A DNA stretch of 33,737 nt from Thiotrichales bacterium (GTDB lineage: Bacteria; Pseudomonadota; Gammaproteobacteria; Beggiatoales; Beggiatoaceae), in assembly GCA_016744475.1 (NCBI GenBank), contig JADGEH010000051.1, forward strand, positions 1-33,737, in the 5' to 3' direction. A model generated the notes under the pieces. The model had not been told where the DNA came from and ran no database searches. It saw only the letters and a list, made by a program, of their open reading frames with translations. This document shows, piece after piece, positions 16,084 to 24,642 of this stretch; position 1 is the stretch's first letter, and the number at the start of each line of letters is the position of its first letter. Made by a program: the position numbers and the translations under genes.

Positions 16084-17913
16084 TTAGCCCAGCATATTTA
16101 ATTTGTAATGATGGGTTAAAAACCGCTTAAAGTTTTCTACAATTTTGAAAGCATCTTTAAGTACATCACGTTCCATTTTATTGAGTTGATTGGGCGTGAT
16201 GTAATTGTCGGGCATTTCTCCATTATTGATTTGATTTAAACCTGACTGTAAACGCAGCCAGCCCATGAAGGCAAAGGCTTCAATTAAATCAACTGAGAAT
16301 TGTTTGTTGAAGACATTCTTCTCATGCAAGGCTTTAATACGGGAAATGGTGTTGGTATAAGGGATTTTGTATTCAATGGATAAACTGCGCACGCCGTGAA
16401 CAATGCTGAAAATACCGCCTTTTTTAATATCCAATTGATTTTTATGTTGTGATTTTTCCACGACAAATTTCTCAAACCAACTTAAGGGTGTTTCAAAGGC
16501 TTGTGCTGCACGAGCAAAGCGGCTGAAAAATGCTGCGTTGTCGAGTAAACGTTGATACAAATAACCTTTGGTTTGTGCGAGTAAATCTGAATCTCCAGCA
16601 ACAGCGGTTGAATCATAAAAAATGGCGATATTCATCACGGTTTCTTCGTTTGATGTATCGAGCCATTGAAAGATATTTTCTTTGAAACCTGAGACCGATT
16701 GGCACCATTGACTGTTGCTTACCATAATGTCTCCGGGGCAAGGAGGGTAGCCAAAGTCGAGTAAGGTAGAGGTCAATTTTTGAGTGAGATGTTTAAGGTC
16801 TGGATGTTGAAAACCATCACGCAAAATAATGGCGTTATCTTGATCGGTTTTTAGCAGTTGTTCTTCGCGCCCTTCACTGCCCATCACAATTAAACAAGAG
16901 TTTTCTACAATCTCTTGAGGCATGATGAGGTTGTATAATTTGGCGAATATTTTCTTATTGAGTTCGCTGACCAGTTGGCTGATGTAGCGTAATTTGACAC
17001 CTTTTGCGAATAAGGATTGTATGCTGTGAATAATGCCTTCGCTGGCTTCTCTGAGTTGAGCAAGATTGGCAGCGCGTTCAATTTGTACATCAATTAAACC
17101 ACTGTGATCGGCAAAGTAGCTCAGTACATCGGATTGCTGCAAAATACCTCGCATTTCTTTGCCATTACACACCACTAAATGCTTAATGGAGTATTTGGTC
17201 ATCATGAGCTTGGCATTAAACAGAAAATCATCTTCACTTAAACTAATCACATCATAAGAGGCGATGGTATCAACGGGTTCATCCACCGATAAACGTTGCA
17301 AGACCAGTTTACGCGATACATCGGCTTCCGTCATGATGCCGACTTGCCCTGCTTTGCGGACTAATATGGCATGAGTTTTATGCGCTTTCATGGTTTTAAC
17401 CGCTTCATAAATCGAGGCGTTGGCATCGACAAACAACGGTGGGTGTACATAGGCTTCGCGGATTTTAGCCACCATGAAGGTGGAGATTTCTTTAAGGTGA
17501 CGTTGCTCTAATAGATCATTCAGACGGGCGCTTAAGTTCTGATAATAGAAACGATGAATTTCAGGGTATTCTTGAATCAGTTTGGAGAGTTCAATTTTAG
17601 GCAGAACATGACAAATCAGCTCTTGTTGAACAATGAATTCATTTTCCGTTTTACCTTCGAGTAAAGCAATCGCATCAAATGTATCTTGTGGCCCGTGCAT
17701 GGAAATGACATCGCCGTTTTCATTGCGTTCTTGGACTAATCCTTTCAGCACTAGAAATAAGTTTTCAGGCGCTTGTCCAGGTTCTAGCAAGACATGTCCT
17801 GGCTTGTAATAAGCAATGTCCATAGCGGCCATGACTTCATCAAGTTTTTTTTCAGGTAGGCTGTTAAAGGGACGAATAGCGCCGATAAAAGTTTTTTGAT
17901 CCAGTGTGCTCAT
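16084..17913 (-). CDS. cNMP-binding/CBS/DUF294 nucleotidyltransferase-like protein
   Basis: A 609-residue signalling protein. The N-terminal cyclic-nucleotide-binding fold covers about 8-130 (YKPGHVLLEPGQ, LFLVLKGLV). Two CBS domains follow at about 155-275. A DUF294 nucleotidyltransferase domain carries GSEGREEQLLKTDQDNA at 345-361, with D357 and D359 as likely metal ligands. The C-terminal helical DUF294_C runs to the end. In related proteins this fold is thought to act like GlnD-type uridylyltransferases; the target is unknown. The start overlaps the epmB stop by ATGA, so translation is coupled. The usual partner in other genomes, a DnaQ-like exonuclease gene, is not adjacent here. The downstream gap holds only a MITE-like copy. 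Confidence 0.92.
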   Translation of the reverse strand: MSTLDQKTFIGAIRPFNSLPEKKLDEVMAAMDIAYYKPGHVLLEPGQAPENLFLVLKGLVQERNENGDVISMHGPQDTFDAIALLEGKTENEFIVQQELICHVLPKIELSKLIQEYPEIHRFYYQNLSARLNDLLEQRHLKEISTFMVAKIREAYVHPPLFVDANASIYEAVKTMKAHKTHAILVRKAGQVGIMTEADVSRKLVLQRLSVDEPVDTIASYDVISLSEDDFLFNAKLMMTKYSIKHLVVCNGKEMRGILQQSDVLSYFADHSGLIDVQIERAANLAQLREASEGIIHSIQSLFAKGVKLRYISQLVSELNKKIFAKLYNLIMPQEIVENSCLIVMGSEGREEQLLKTDQDNAIILRDGFQHPDLKHLTQKLTSTLLDFGYPPCPGDIMVSNSQWCQSVSGFKENIFQWLDTSNEETVMNIAIFYDSTAVAGDSDLLAQTKGYLYQRLLDNAAFFSRFARAAQAFETPLSWFEKFVVEKSQHKNQLDIKKGGIFSIVHGVRSLSIEYKIPYTNTISRIKALHEKNVFNKQFSVDLIEAFAFMGWLRLQSGLNQINNGEMPDNYITPNQLNKMERDVLKDAFKIVENFKRFLTHHYKLNMLG

Positions 17914-18923
17914 GTTTTCTCAAAAACAGGTTGTTTGTAAGGATGCCCTGCGATTTCGCGTACCAGTTGGGGCACGAGATAACCAGGGAGCTGCGTGCGT
18001 AATTGATGCATGAGTGAGAGGGCTTCCGCTTCAGATACTTCAAAGTGTGCGGCACCTGCCACCTTGTCCAATAGGTGTAGATAATACGGCATGACGCGGT
18101 GTTCGCCCAGAATTTTGTGCAGGTGCAGCAAATCATCTGGGCGGTGATTCACGCCGCGTAAGAGAACCGATTGATTTAGCAGAAGAATATCGGCTTTTCG
18201 TAAAGCCTTTAAAGCCTCGCTGACTTCGACATTAAATTCTTGCGCATGATTGGCGTGAAGCACCATGACGACTGAGAGTCGTGTGTCGCTCAGTATGGAC
18301 AGGAGTTCAGGCGTGATGCGTTGTGGCAGGACAATGGGGAGGCGGGTGTGCAGACGTAAGGTGTGGACATGTGGAATGGTGCTTAAACCGCGTAACCAAA
18401 TTTGTAACCGTTCATCGCTGAGCAGCAGTGGATCGCCGCCACTGAGGATGACTTCGGTGATCTTGGGGTGCGCTTGGATGTAGGCAAGTTTGTCGGTGTA
18501 ATCCTGGGCTTGTGTATTGGCGTAAGGATAATGGCGACGAAAACAGTAACGACAATGCAGGGCGCAACTTCCGGTGGCGACAATCAGCACGCGATTGGGA
18601 TATTTATGTAATAAGCCGGGGGTTTTTTGGGCTTGTTGGTCGCCAACGGGGTCTGCGATAAAGCCTATCGCGCCTTGTTGTTCGGCACGCAAGGGCAGGA
18701 TTTGACGCAACAGCGGATCATCGGGATGACCCACTTGCATACGAGCCACATAGCTATGCGGTACTCGCAAAGGGAACGGTGTGTGGGACAGCGCTGTGAG
18801 TGAATGTGGATCGAGTTGTAACCAGTGTAGAAGCTCGTCAAGGCTGCGCACGGCTTCGCGCAGGGCTTGTTGCCAAGAAGAAAAATGCGGCACAGCGATA
18901 GAAGGGGAAGGCGTTGCGGACAT
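17910..18923 (-). CDS. epmB: EF-P (R)-beta-lysine aminomutase, radical SAM
   Basis: Converts lysine to beta-lysine, which EpmA then attaches to elongation factor P to relieve ribosome stalling at polyproline. The 337 residues match the EpmB length. The radical SAM cluster motif is C120-x3-C124-x2-C127 (GSCALHCRYC). SGGDPLL and the PLP lysine K287 (HLLDKVAGAAHF) are in place; the short C-terminus fits EpmB rather than clostridial KamA. I use ATG 18923; a TTG at 18938 is possible but lies beside a MITE-like end. Neither efp nor epmA is in the window. Upstream, the whole gap to rsmD is filled by a family 2 element, so transcription comes either through it or from within it. Confidence 0.93.
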   Translation of the reverse strand: MSATPSPSIAVPHFSSWQQALREAVRSLDELLHWLQLDPHSLTALSHTPFPLRVPHSYVARMQVGHPDDPLLRQILPLRAEQQGAIGFIADPVGDQQAQKTPGLLHKYPNRVLIVATGSCALHCRYCFRRHYPYANTQAQDYTDKLAYIQAHPKITEVILSGGDPLLLSDERLQIWLRGLSTIPHVHTLRLHTRLPIVLPQRITPELLSILSDTRLSVVMVLHANHAQEFNVEVSEALKALRKADILLLNQSVLLRGVNHRPDDLLHLHKILGEHRVMPYYLHLLDKVAGAAHFEVSEAEALSLMHQLRTQLPGYLVPQLVREIAGHPYKQPVFEKT

Positions 18924-18938
18924 GGACGAGGTTCTCAA

Positions 18939-19070
18939 TAGACTGGTTGCGAGGGAGGTATCGTAAGATGTGGTTTTGAGGCGAATGGCGGGCTATTTGT
19001 TGAGAAACAGCGGAAAAATAGGCCAAAATCCACGCTTTTGCAGTCGATGCCCCCCCTTGCAACTCGTCTA
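18939..19070 (-). mobile_element. MITE-like element, family 2, 132-bp copy
   Basis: Ends are TAGACTGGTTGCGAGG and TTGCAACTCGTCTA, an imperfect inverted pair bounded by TA. The core (GAGGCGAATGGCGGGCTATT, then CAGCGGAAAAATAGGCC) aligns with the 3890-4052 copy but lacks about two dozen bases between two TTTTGAGGCG repeats. It starts 16 bp upstream of the epmB ATG and ends 21 bp from the rsmD stop. Confidence 0.6.
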
Positions 19071-19091
19071 ATTTTCAGTAGATGATCGGGT

Positions 19092-19661
19092 TTATGCCGA
19101 ATGCCGGATAAATAAGCAGCTATTAACTTGCTGGCTGCGCTGGCTTTTGAGTAATTGCCAGTTGTCAGGCCATTCTATGTGGGCGTGTTTTTCCATTTCG
19201 ACATAAATTTTAGCGTGATCTGTCAGCCAACCTTGCTGTTCAAGCGCGAGGCTGACGGGCGGCAAGAGGTCGTGCTGAAAGGGTGGGTCTAAAAAAACCA
19301 GATCAAAGGCTTGGGCGGGTTGTTGTAAAAATTGTAGGGCATCGGCTTGCTGCACTTGTACTTGTGTGGCATTGAGCGTTTGGCATTGGCTGCGCAGATG
19401 GGCTGCGACGGCAGGGTTTTTTTCGATGAGCAGCACTTGAGCAGCACCGCGTGAAGCGGCTTCTAAACCTAATGCGCCACTGCCTGCGAATAAGTCTAAG
19501 CAGCGTGCAGCGATGACATCGGCTTGTAACCAGTTAAAGAGGGTTTCGCGTAATCGATCTGAAGTGGGGCGCAAGCCTGGTAGGTCGGGTACGGGCAAAC
19601 GTCGCCCGCGCCATGAGCCGCTGATGATACGTACTTTTCCAGGCGCTTTGGGTGTCGGCAT
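19092..19661 (-). CDS. rsmD: 16S rRNA (guanine-966 N2)-methyltransferase
   Basis: Methylates G966 of 16S rRNA using SAM during 30S assembly. 189 residues, normal for RsmD. Motifs: KVRIISGSWRGR and RPTSDRLRETLFNWL near the N-terminus, the SAM-binding DLFAGSGALGLEAASRGA (56-73), acidic loop LLIEKN, and the catalytic LDPPF at 124-128. I start at ATG 19661 (MPTPKAPG); a TTG two codons earlier is possible and the ribosome site is poor. The Crp/Fnr gene ends 14 bp upstream, which suggests one transcript. No coaD or ftsY is adjacent, unlike in many gammaproteobacteria. Confidence 0.96.
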   Translation of the reverse strand: MPTPKAPGKVRIISGSWRGRRLPVPDLPGLRPTSDRLRETLFNWLQADVIAARCLDLFAGSGALGLEAASRGAAQVLLIEKNPAVAAHLRSQCQTLNATQVQVQQADALQFLQQPAQAFDLVFLDPPFQHDLLPPVSLALEQQGWLTDHAKIYVEMEKHAHIEWPDNWQLLKSQRSQQVNSCLFIRHSA

Positions 19662-19675
19662 AAGCAAGGGTGAGG

Positions 19676-20413
19676 TTAGATGTGTAAGGATTCGGCTTCG
19701 CAGCCCGCGAGGACTTTGAGTGAGCGATAATTGCGGATGCTGAGTTTGTGATGCATGAATTCGAGTATTTCTTCTTGGCGTAACTGGCGCAGCGTGCGGT
19801 TGACATGCACTTGGGTGAGTCCCAGAGTGTCGCCGATGTCTTCTTGCGTGATGGGCAGTTGTACGGTGTCTGTGATGCCGGGATGGTGTTGTTTGATGCG
19901 GATAAAGAGATCGTAGAATAAATAAGCTAAGCGCTGTTGAGCATTTTTGTGACTAATATCGACCTGAAATTCATAATCGCGGGCGGTAAATAAGGCCAAT
20001 TGGATGGACAATTGCGGCATTTGCTTCATCATAGGTAGCAGTTGTTCGCGTGGAAATACGCAGAACGAGCAGTCGGTTAATGCGAGAGCGGAATGCTGCA
20101 TAGGGCCTGTGAGATTGGATTGGAAACAGAGAAAATCTCCCGGCAGGGCGTAACGTAGGATTTGGCGCTTACCATTGGGCAAGGCTTTGTACAGCATGAC
20201 CCAGCCATCATGTAAGGTATAGACTTGCCGATGCTGTTGCCCTTGTTGGTATAGATGTTGTTTAGCAGGCAAGAGCGCTTGCCGATTGCGAAAGTGTTGT
20301 AAATGATGCAAATCTTGGCTGGGCATCGCACGACACATGGCTTGTTCGCGGATTTCGCAGGTGTGGCAATCATCCGCTGGAAGCGGGTATGCTGGTTTTT
20401 TTGCGGCAGTCAT
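19676..20413 (-). CDS. Crp/Fnr family transcriptional regulator
   Basis: A 245-residue regulator with a cNMP-fold sensor (about 40-150) and a C-terminal winged helix; recognition region LPITQEDIGDTLGLTQVHVNRTLR. The N-terminus has C16-x2-C19-x7-C27, resembling the cluster region of FNR/FnrL proteins. Further cysteines are C96, C115 and C118, so a redox-active Fe-S cluster is possible, but which cysteine would be the fourth ligand is not certain. It is divergent from pgsA across 144 bp that contain the palindrome TAACATATGTTA (20450-20461), a possible operator. It probably shares a transcript with rsmD. Confidence 0.88.
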   Translation of the reverse strand: MTAAKKPAYPLPADDCHTCEIREQAMCRAMPSQDLHHLQHFRNRQALLPAKQHLYQQGQQHRQVYTLHDGWVMLYKALPNGKRQILRYALPGDFLCFQSNLTGPMQHSALALTDCSFCVFPREQLLPMMKQMPQLSIQLALFTARDYEFQVDISHKNAQQRLAYLFYDLFIRIKQHHPGITDTVQLPITQEDIGDTLGLTQVHVNRTLRQLRQEEILEFMHHKLSIRNYRSLKVLAGCEAESLHI

Positions 20414-20449
20414 GATGAATTACGTTTTTAATGATAGTGATAGAAAGAT

Positions 20450-20461
20450 TAACATATGTTA
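20450..20461. promoter_or_regulatory. Palindrome TAACATATGTTA, possible operator
   Basis: A perfect 12-bp palindrome 37 bp upstream of the Crp/Fnr gene, in the divergent promoter region. It does not fit the FNR box TTGATnnnnATCAA, so self-regulation is only a guess. A 9-bp inverted repeat TGCCAAAAG (20470-20478)/CTTTTGGCA (20510-20518) lies beside it. Confidence 0.3.
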
Positions 20462-20557
20462 GTTTCTCTTGCCAAAAGAAAACGCTATCGCTCTCCCCAA
20501 ATCACTCTCCTTTTGGCACAATGCCCTCTGATTTCAAAACCTATACCTAATTAAGCC

Positions 20558-21118
20558 ATGAACTTACCAAACTTTCTGACGTTATCACGTATTTTACTCA
20601 TCCCCATTTTTGTGGTGGTTTTTTATTTACCCTTTGAGGGCGCTCATATTGCTGCGATGTATGTGTATTTGCTGGCTTCTATGACGGATTGGCTGGATGG
20701 CTATCTGGCTCGCAAACATAACCAAATCACCGGGTTTGGGGCTTTTCTTGACCCGGTAGCCGATAAGCTCTTGGTGGCTGTGGCTTTAGTTCTGTTAGTC
20801 GAGGCTTATCCTACGATATGGATGAGCTTGCCTGCGGCAATCATTATTGGGCGGGAAATTGTCATTTCTGCTTTACGCGAATGGATGGCTTCGGAAGGCC
20901 AACGCGATAAGGTGGCGGTGGGTTCTATTGGCAAGCTCAAAACCACCGTACAAATGATAGCGCTATTGTTTTTAATTTATCAGCAGCCTTTGTGGGGTTT
21001 GCCCATTGCGGAGATTGGCTTTGTGCTCTTGTATGTAGCCACGCTTCTGACTTTATGGTCGATGTGGCTGTATTTACGCGCCGCTTTGCCGGTGTTGTTG
21101 AACCATCAGGATCGATGA
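20558..21118 (+). CDS. pgsA: CDP-diacylglycerol-glycerol-3-phosphate 3-phosphatidyltransferase
   Basis: Inner-membrane enzyme that makes phosphatidylglycerol phosphate from CDP-diacylglycerol and glycerol-3-phosphate, the committed step to phosphatidylglycerol and cardiolipin. 186 residues with several hydrophobic segments. The complete CDP-alcohol phosphotransferase signature DGx2ARx8Gx3Dx3D is present: D47, G48, A51, R52, G61, D65, D69. The N-terminal MNLPNFLTLSRIL is typical of PgsA. The ribosome site before ATG 20558 is weak. A family 1 element lies 30 bp past the stop, before galE. Confidence 0.95.
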   Translation: MNLPNFLTLSRILLIPIFVVVFYLPFEGAHIAAMYVYLLASMTDWLDGYLARKHNQITGFGAFLDPVADKLLVAVALVLLVEAYPTIWMSLPAAIIIGREIVISALREWMASEGQRDKVAVGSIGKLKTTVQMIALLFLIYQQPLWGLPIAEIGFVLLYVATLLTLWSMWLYLRAALPVLLNHQDR

Positions 21119-21148
21119 AAAGCTGTTGCACAATTCTGCTATTGCATA

Positions 21149-21237
21149 AGAGCCGATACGAAAACGGGATAATCGACTGCAAACCTGCCTCAAAATGGCG
21201 AATTTTCGCTTCGATTCCCCTTCTTCGTATAGGCTCT
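21149..21237 (+). mobile_element. MITE-like element, family 1, 89-bp deletion form
   Basis: Same length and same deletion junction as the 15909-15997 copy, differing at only a few positions. The left end AGAGCCGATACGAA has one mismatch to the consensus; the right end is intact. TA flanks both ends. It sits between pgsA and galE. Confidence 0.8.
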
Positions 21238-21269
21238 AACACCAGCAAATAATATTAGGAATTCTATTG

Positions 21270-22286
21270 ATGAAAGTTTTAGTGACGGGGGGCGCTGGTT
21301 ATATTGGCAGCCATACCTGTGTATTGTTATTAGAAGCCGGACATGAAGTGGTGGTGGTGGATAATTTATGCAACAGCAGTGAATTATCTTTGCAACGAGT
21401 GCAAGCGCTGACCCATCAATCTTTGCAGTTTTATCGGGTGGATTTGTTGGATAAAGCGGCTTTGGAGGCGGTGTTTCAACAAGAAAAAATTGATGCTGTG
21501 ATTCATTTTGCCGGACTGAAAGCGGTGGGCGAGTCGGTCAACATTCCTCTGCGCTATTACCATAATAATCTCACGGGCACTTTAGTCTTGTGTGAGGTGA
21601 TGGCGGCGCACGGCGTGAAGCGCTTGGTGTTTAGTTCTTCGGCAACCGTGTATGGTGATCCGCAGACTGTACCGATTAAAGAAGATTTTCCCTTGTCTGC
21701 GACGAATCCTTATGGGCAGACCAAGTTAATGGTTGAAACGATATTGCGTGATGTGCATCAGGCGGATGGAGAATGGGACATTGCTTTGTTGCGCTATTTT
21801 AATCCGGTGGGCGCACATTCCAGTGGGGATATAGGCGAATCACCGAATGGTATCCCGAATAATTTGATGCCATTTATTAGCCAAGTGGCGGTGGGCATAC
21901 GCCCACAATTATCCGTATTTGGCGATGATTACCCCACGCCTGATGGCACAGGGGTACGAGATTATATTCATGTGATGGATTTAGCCGACGGACATTTAAA
22001 AGCTTTAAATAAGTTACAAACCGCACCGGGACTGGTGGTGTATAACTTAGGTACGGGACAAGGTTATAGCGTATTAGATATGGTGGCCGCTTTTGCTAAG
22101 GCCTCCGGCAAGCCTGTGCCCTATCAAATCGTGGCACGGCGACCGGGTGATATTGCGACTTGTTATGCTGATCCGCGCAAAGCCTATGAAGAGCTGGGAT
22201 GGACGGCTAAATATGATCTGGAAGCCATGTGCGTGGACACTTGGCGTTGGCAAAGCCAAAACCCAAATGGATTTGATGCCACATGA
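21270..22286 (+). CDS. galE: UDP-glucose 4-epimerase
   Basis: Interconverts UDP-glucose and UDP-galactose with bound NAD, supplying galactose units for surface polysaccharide. 338 residues, the usual length. Motifs: Rossmann GGAGYIG (7-13), catalytic S124 (FSSSATVYG), Y148 and K152 (NPYGQTK), and [12 protein letters not shown] 21270 is preceded by AGGA at a suitable distance. The stop overlaps the start of the GDP-fucose synthase gene by ATGA, so both nucleotide-sugar enzymes form one translationally coupled unit. Confidence 0.96.
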   Translation: MKVLVTGGAGYIGSHTCVLLLEAGHEVVVVDNLCNSSELSLQRVQALTHQSLQFYRVDLLDKAALEAVFQQEKIDAVIHFAGLKAVGESVNIPLRYYHNNLTGTLVLCEVMAAHGVKRLVFSSSATVYGDPQTVPIKEDFPLSATNPYGQTKLMVETILRDVHQADGEWDIALLRYFNPVGAHSSGDIGESPNGIPNNLMPFISQVAVGIRPQLSVFGDDYPTPDGTGVRDYIHVMDLADGHLKALNKLQTAPGLVVYNLGTGQGYSVLDMVAAFAKASGKPVPYQIVARRPGDIATCYADPRKAYEELGWTAKYDLEAMCVDTWRWQSQNPNGFDAT

Positions 22287-23245
22287 ACCAAGCCGATAAA
22301 ATTTATGTAGCAGGGCATCGGGGCTTAGTGGGTTCTGCCATTGTGCGTCATTTGCAGGCAGCGGGTTTTGAGAATCTGTTGCTGCGTTCTCATCAAGAGG
22401 TGGATTTGACCCGCCAGCAAGAGGTTGAAGCTTTTTTGATGCAGGAAAAGCCTGATTATGTGGTGTTAGCGGCGGCAAAAGTCGGCGGCATTCAGGCTAA
22501 TAATGAATACCCCGCTGATTTTATTTATACCAATCTCATGATCGAAGCCAATGTGATTCAGGCAGCTTTTCGTGCCGGGGTACAGCATTTGTTATTTCTG
22601 GGCAGTTCCTGCATTTATCCTAAATACGCGGCGCAACCGATGCGAGAAGATGCATTGTTGACAGACGTTTTAGAACCGACTAATGAGCCTTATGCAGTCG
22701 CTAAAATTGCAGGTATCAAACTCTGTGAATCCTATAATCGCCAGCACGGTACGCAATATCGCGCAGTGATGCCGACCAATTTGTATGGCCCTCATGATAA
22801 TTTTCACCCACAAAGCAGTCATGTGATTCCTGCGTTATTGCGCAAATTCCATGAGGCTAAAATGACTCAGGCCAATAGCGTGAGTGTATGGGGCACGGGG
22901 CAAGCACGGCGAGAATTTTTACATGTGGATGACATGGCGGCGGCGTGTTTATTTGTCATGCAATTAGATGCGCTGCGTTATGCGCAAGAGACTCAGCCGA
23001 TGTTGTCGCATTTGAATGTCGGCACAGGTGAAGATATTAAGATTCAGACTTTGGCTGAATTAGTGCAAAAAATAACGGGGTTTAGCGGTGAGATTATTTA
23101 CGATCACAGCAAGCCTGAAGGTACACCGCGTAAGTTAATGGATGTGTCTCGTCTGCACCGCTTAGGTTGGCGTGCCAGCATCGGTTTTGAGCAAGGATTA
23201 AATGAGACTTATCAATGGTTTGTTCAGCATCAACAGGTTGATTGA
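22283..23245 (+). CDS. fcl: GDP-L-fucose synthase
   Basis: Converts GDP-4-keto-6-deoxymannose to GDP-L-fucose through epimerisation and NADPH reduction. 320 residues; an extended SDR with [10 protein letters not shown] (11-20), the family-specific [12 protein letters not shown] (63-74), GSSCIYP (S108/S109, C110), Y137 and K141 ([11 protein letters not shown]), and NLYGPHDNF. The partner enzyme GDP-mannose 4,6-dehydratase is not in the window, so the substrate must come from elsewhere in the genome. Coupled to galE through ATGA; together they point to capsule, LPS or sheath sugars. Confidence 0.94.
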   Translation: MNQADKIYVAGHRGLVGSAIVRHLQAAGFENLLLRSHQEVDLTRQQEVEAFLMQEKPDYVVLAAAKVGGIQANNEYPADFIYTNLMIEANVIQAAFRAGVQHLLFLGSSCIYPKYAAQPMREDALLTDVLEPTNEPYAVAKIAGIKLCESYNRQHGTQYRAVMPTNLYGPHDNFHPQSSHVIPALLRKFHEAKMTQANSVSVWGTGQARREFLHVDDMAAACLFVMQLDALRYAQETQPMLSHLNVGTGEDIKIQTLAELVQKITGFSGEIIYDHSKPEGTPRKLMDVSRLHRLGWRASIGFEQGLNETYQWFVQHQQVD

Positions 23246-23318
23246 AGAACTGAACTGACGCACCTAGTACATCACCAAGCTTGTTTTGATGGTTTATTGA
23301 TTTGTGAACACTGTACTC

Positions 23319-23393
23319 ACCACGGAGTACACAGAAAACACTCATGGAGAACATCACTCTGTGCTCTCCGTGTAAACTCCGTACCTCCGTGGT
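23319..23393. repeat. ACCACGGAGTAC inverted repeat
   Basis: ACCACGGAGTAC (23319-23330) pairs with GTACCTCCGTGGT (23381-23393), one unpaired base, enclosing further CACAGA/TCTGTG and GGAGA/TCTCC pairs. It lies in the 276-bp gap after the GDP-fucose synthase gene. A degenerate relative is at 10869-10919. Confidence 0.6.
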
Positions 23394-23521
23394 CAATCTT
23401 ATTAAAGATAGGCTGAAAAATGTTTGTGATGTATTCTTCATTTCTCACCAAGCCTAGGCAAAATGTATGTCTTGTGCGATGATTTTGCATTCAACACGAC
23501 CTGAAATAGAAGGGAACAAAG

Positions 23522-24121
23522 ATGAACCAGGTGGTAAACAGCGAGACGTTTGGCGATTTTGTTGATGTTATGCCAGAAGATGTGGAGTATTTAATTATTG
23601 GTTTTTCAGCCAATTCAATTCCATTAAAACAACGCTGGCGCAATAATGGCCTATCAGCTGATTTTATTGCTGATTATTTACAGACTTTTTTTGTGGGCTT
23701 AGAGCAAAACCAGAATAGCCATGCGGTGCCTATCCCCACTAAAAGTAAAAATGCAGCCAAGTATATTGCCAATGAGTTGCTAGAAAATGCCATGAAATTC
23801 AGCGATGATGCCGTTCGTTACCAAACCCGAATTGCATTTCATCTGTATGAGGATAAATTAGTCTTTCATGTCACCAATGCTATCGAATCTGACAACGTAG
23901 ACAAGTTCCGGAATTTTATTAAACGCATTCTAACCGCCGAAGACCCCCATGAACTTTATATTCAGCAAATGGAGCTAAATGCTTCAGGTGAAGGAGATGG
24001 AGGTTCGGGTCTCGGTTTTTTGAGCATGGTCTGTGATTATGGTGCTCAATTGGGTTGGCAGTTTAAAACTTTGGAAAGTTCAGTCGTGTTAGTCACTACG
24101 ATGGTCAGTTTAACCGTCTGA
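23522..24121 (+). CDS. Histidine-kinase-like ATPase (slr1658/SiaB-like regulator)
   Basis: A 199-residue GHKL-type ATP-binding protein of the kind that acts as a protein serine kinase or anti-sigma-like switch. N box NELLENAMKF (84-93, with E88 and N89); a Gly-rich lid, GEGDGGSGLGF, near 157-166; no classical DxGxG box is evident. The N-terminal region ahead of the ATPase fold (EDVEYLIIGFSANSIPLKQRW) resembles cyanobacterial slr1658-type regulators. GAAGGGA precedes ATG 23522. A STAS-like gene follows after 43 bp, the usual kinase/antagonist pairing. Family assignment is from memory of the motif pattern; the general GHKL call is firmer. Confidence 0.78.
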   Translation: MNQVVNSETFGDFVDVMPEDVEYLIIGFSANSIPLKQRWRNNGLSADFIADYLQTFFVGLEQNQNSHAVPIPTKSKNAAKYIANELLENAMKFSDDAVRYQTRIAFHLYEDKLVFHVTNAIESDNVDKFRNFIKRILTAEDPHELYIQQMELNASGEGDGGSGLGFLSMVCDYGAQLGWQFKTLESSVVLVTTMVSLTV

Positions 24122-24164
24122 TAACAAAGCCTTTTTGAAAAGCTTATAGAATAAGGGGATACCG

Positions 24165-24509
24165 GTGGAAATTAAAGCCGAAGAATATACAATTCAATAT
24201 ATTGCTGAAACAGGTGAGATTAACTGCCAGGGTTCACTATTACTCAGTGGCACTGAAGAATATGCACCTATTTTGAATTTGATGCTAGAAGCCGCAGAAG
24301 AACAGGCTGAGCATTTGACCTTGAAAGTCACTGAGTTGGAATTTTTAAACAGCTCAGGCATTAATACCATGACCAAATTTGTGATTAATGTGCGTAATCG
24401 TAAAAGCTTAGCTTTAACGGTGGTGGGTTTAGACGGTACGCCTTGGCAGGTGCGTTTACTGAAAAACTTACAGCGCTTAATGCCTAGTTTGCAATTGCAA
24501 ATGCAATAG
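24165..24509 (+). CDS. STAS-like (slr1659-type) partner-switch protein
   Basis: A 114-residue protein resembling anti-anti-sigma STAS domains. LEFLNSSGINTMTKFVI (58-74) corresponds to the conserved D-S-S-G helix start, with S63 or S64 as likely phosphorylation site for the ATPase encoded just upstream. The start is GTG 24165, preceded by AAGGGGA. A PAS-GGDEF-EAL gene starts 133 bp downstream on the same strand. Its likely job is to relay a kinase/phosphatase signal to the c-di-GMP enzyme or to a distant partner; this is inference. Confidence 0.75.
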   Translation: MEIKAEEYTIQYIAETGEINCQGSLLLSGTEEYAPILNLMLEAAEEQAEHLTLKVTELEFLNSSGINTMTKFVINVRNRKSLALTVVGLDGTPWQVRLLKNLQRLMPSLQLQMQ

Positions 24510-24642
24510 CATGATGTTTTCCTAATTACCATACATTGTTGATTCAAGATGAGAAACTTGTTTTCTATCGACTCTCAAAAGCACCGCTGCTGCGAAGCTG
24601 TGCGGGTGCTGAGCAAAAAATTGACGCAGTGCATGGTTTGGT

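Noticed and set aside
20513..20530. TTGGCACA resembling a sigma-54 -24 element before pgsA
   Set aside because: The matching TTGC -12 element is missing at the required spacing; the sequence is part of an inverted repeat.
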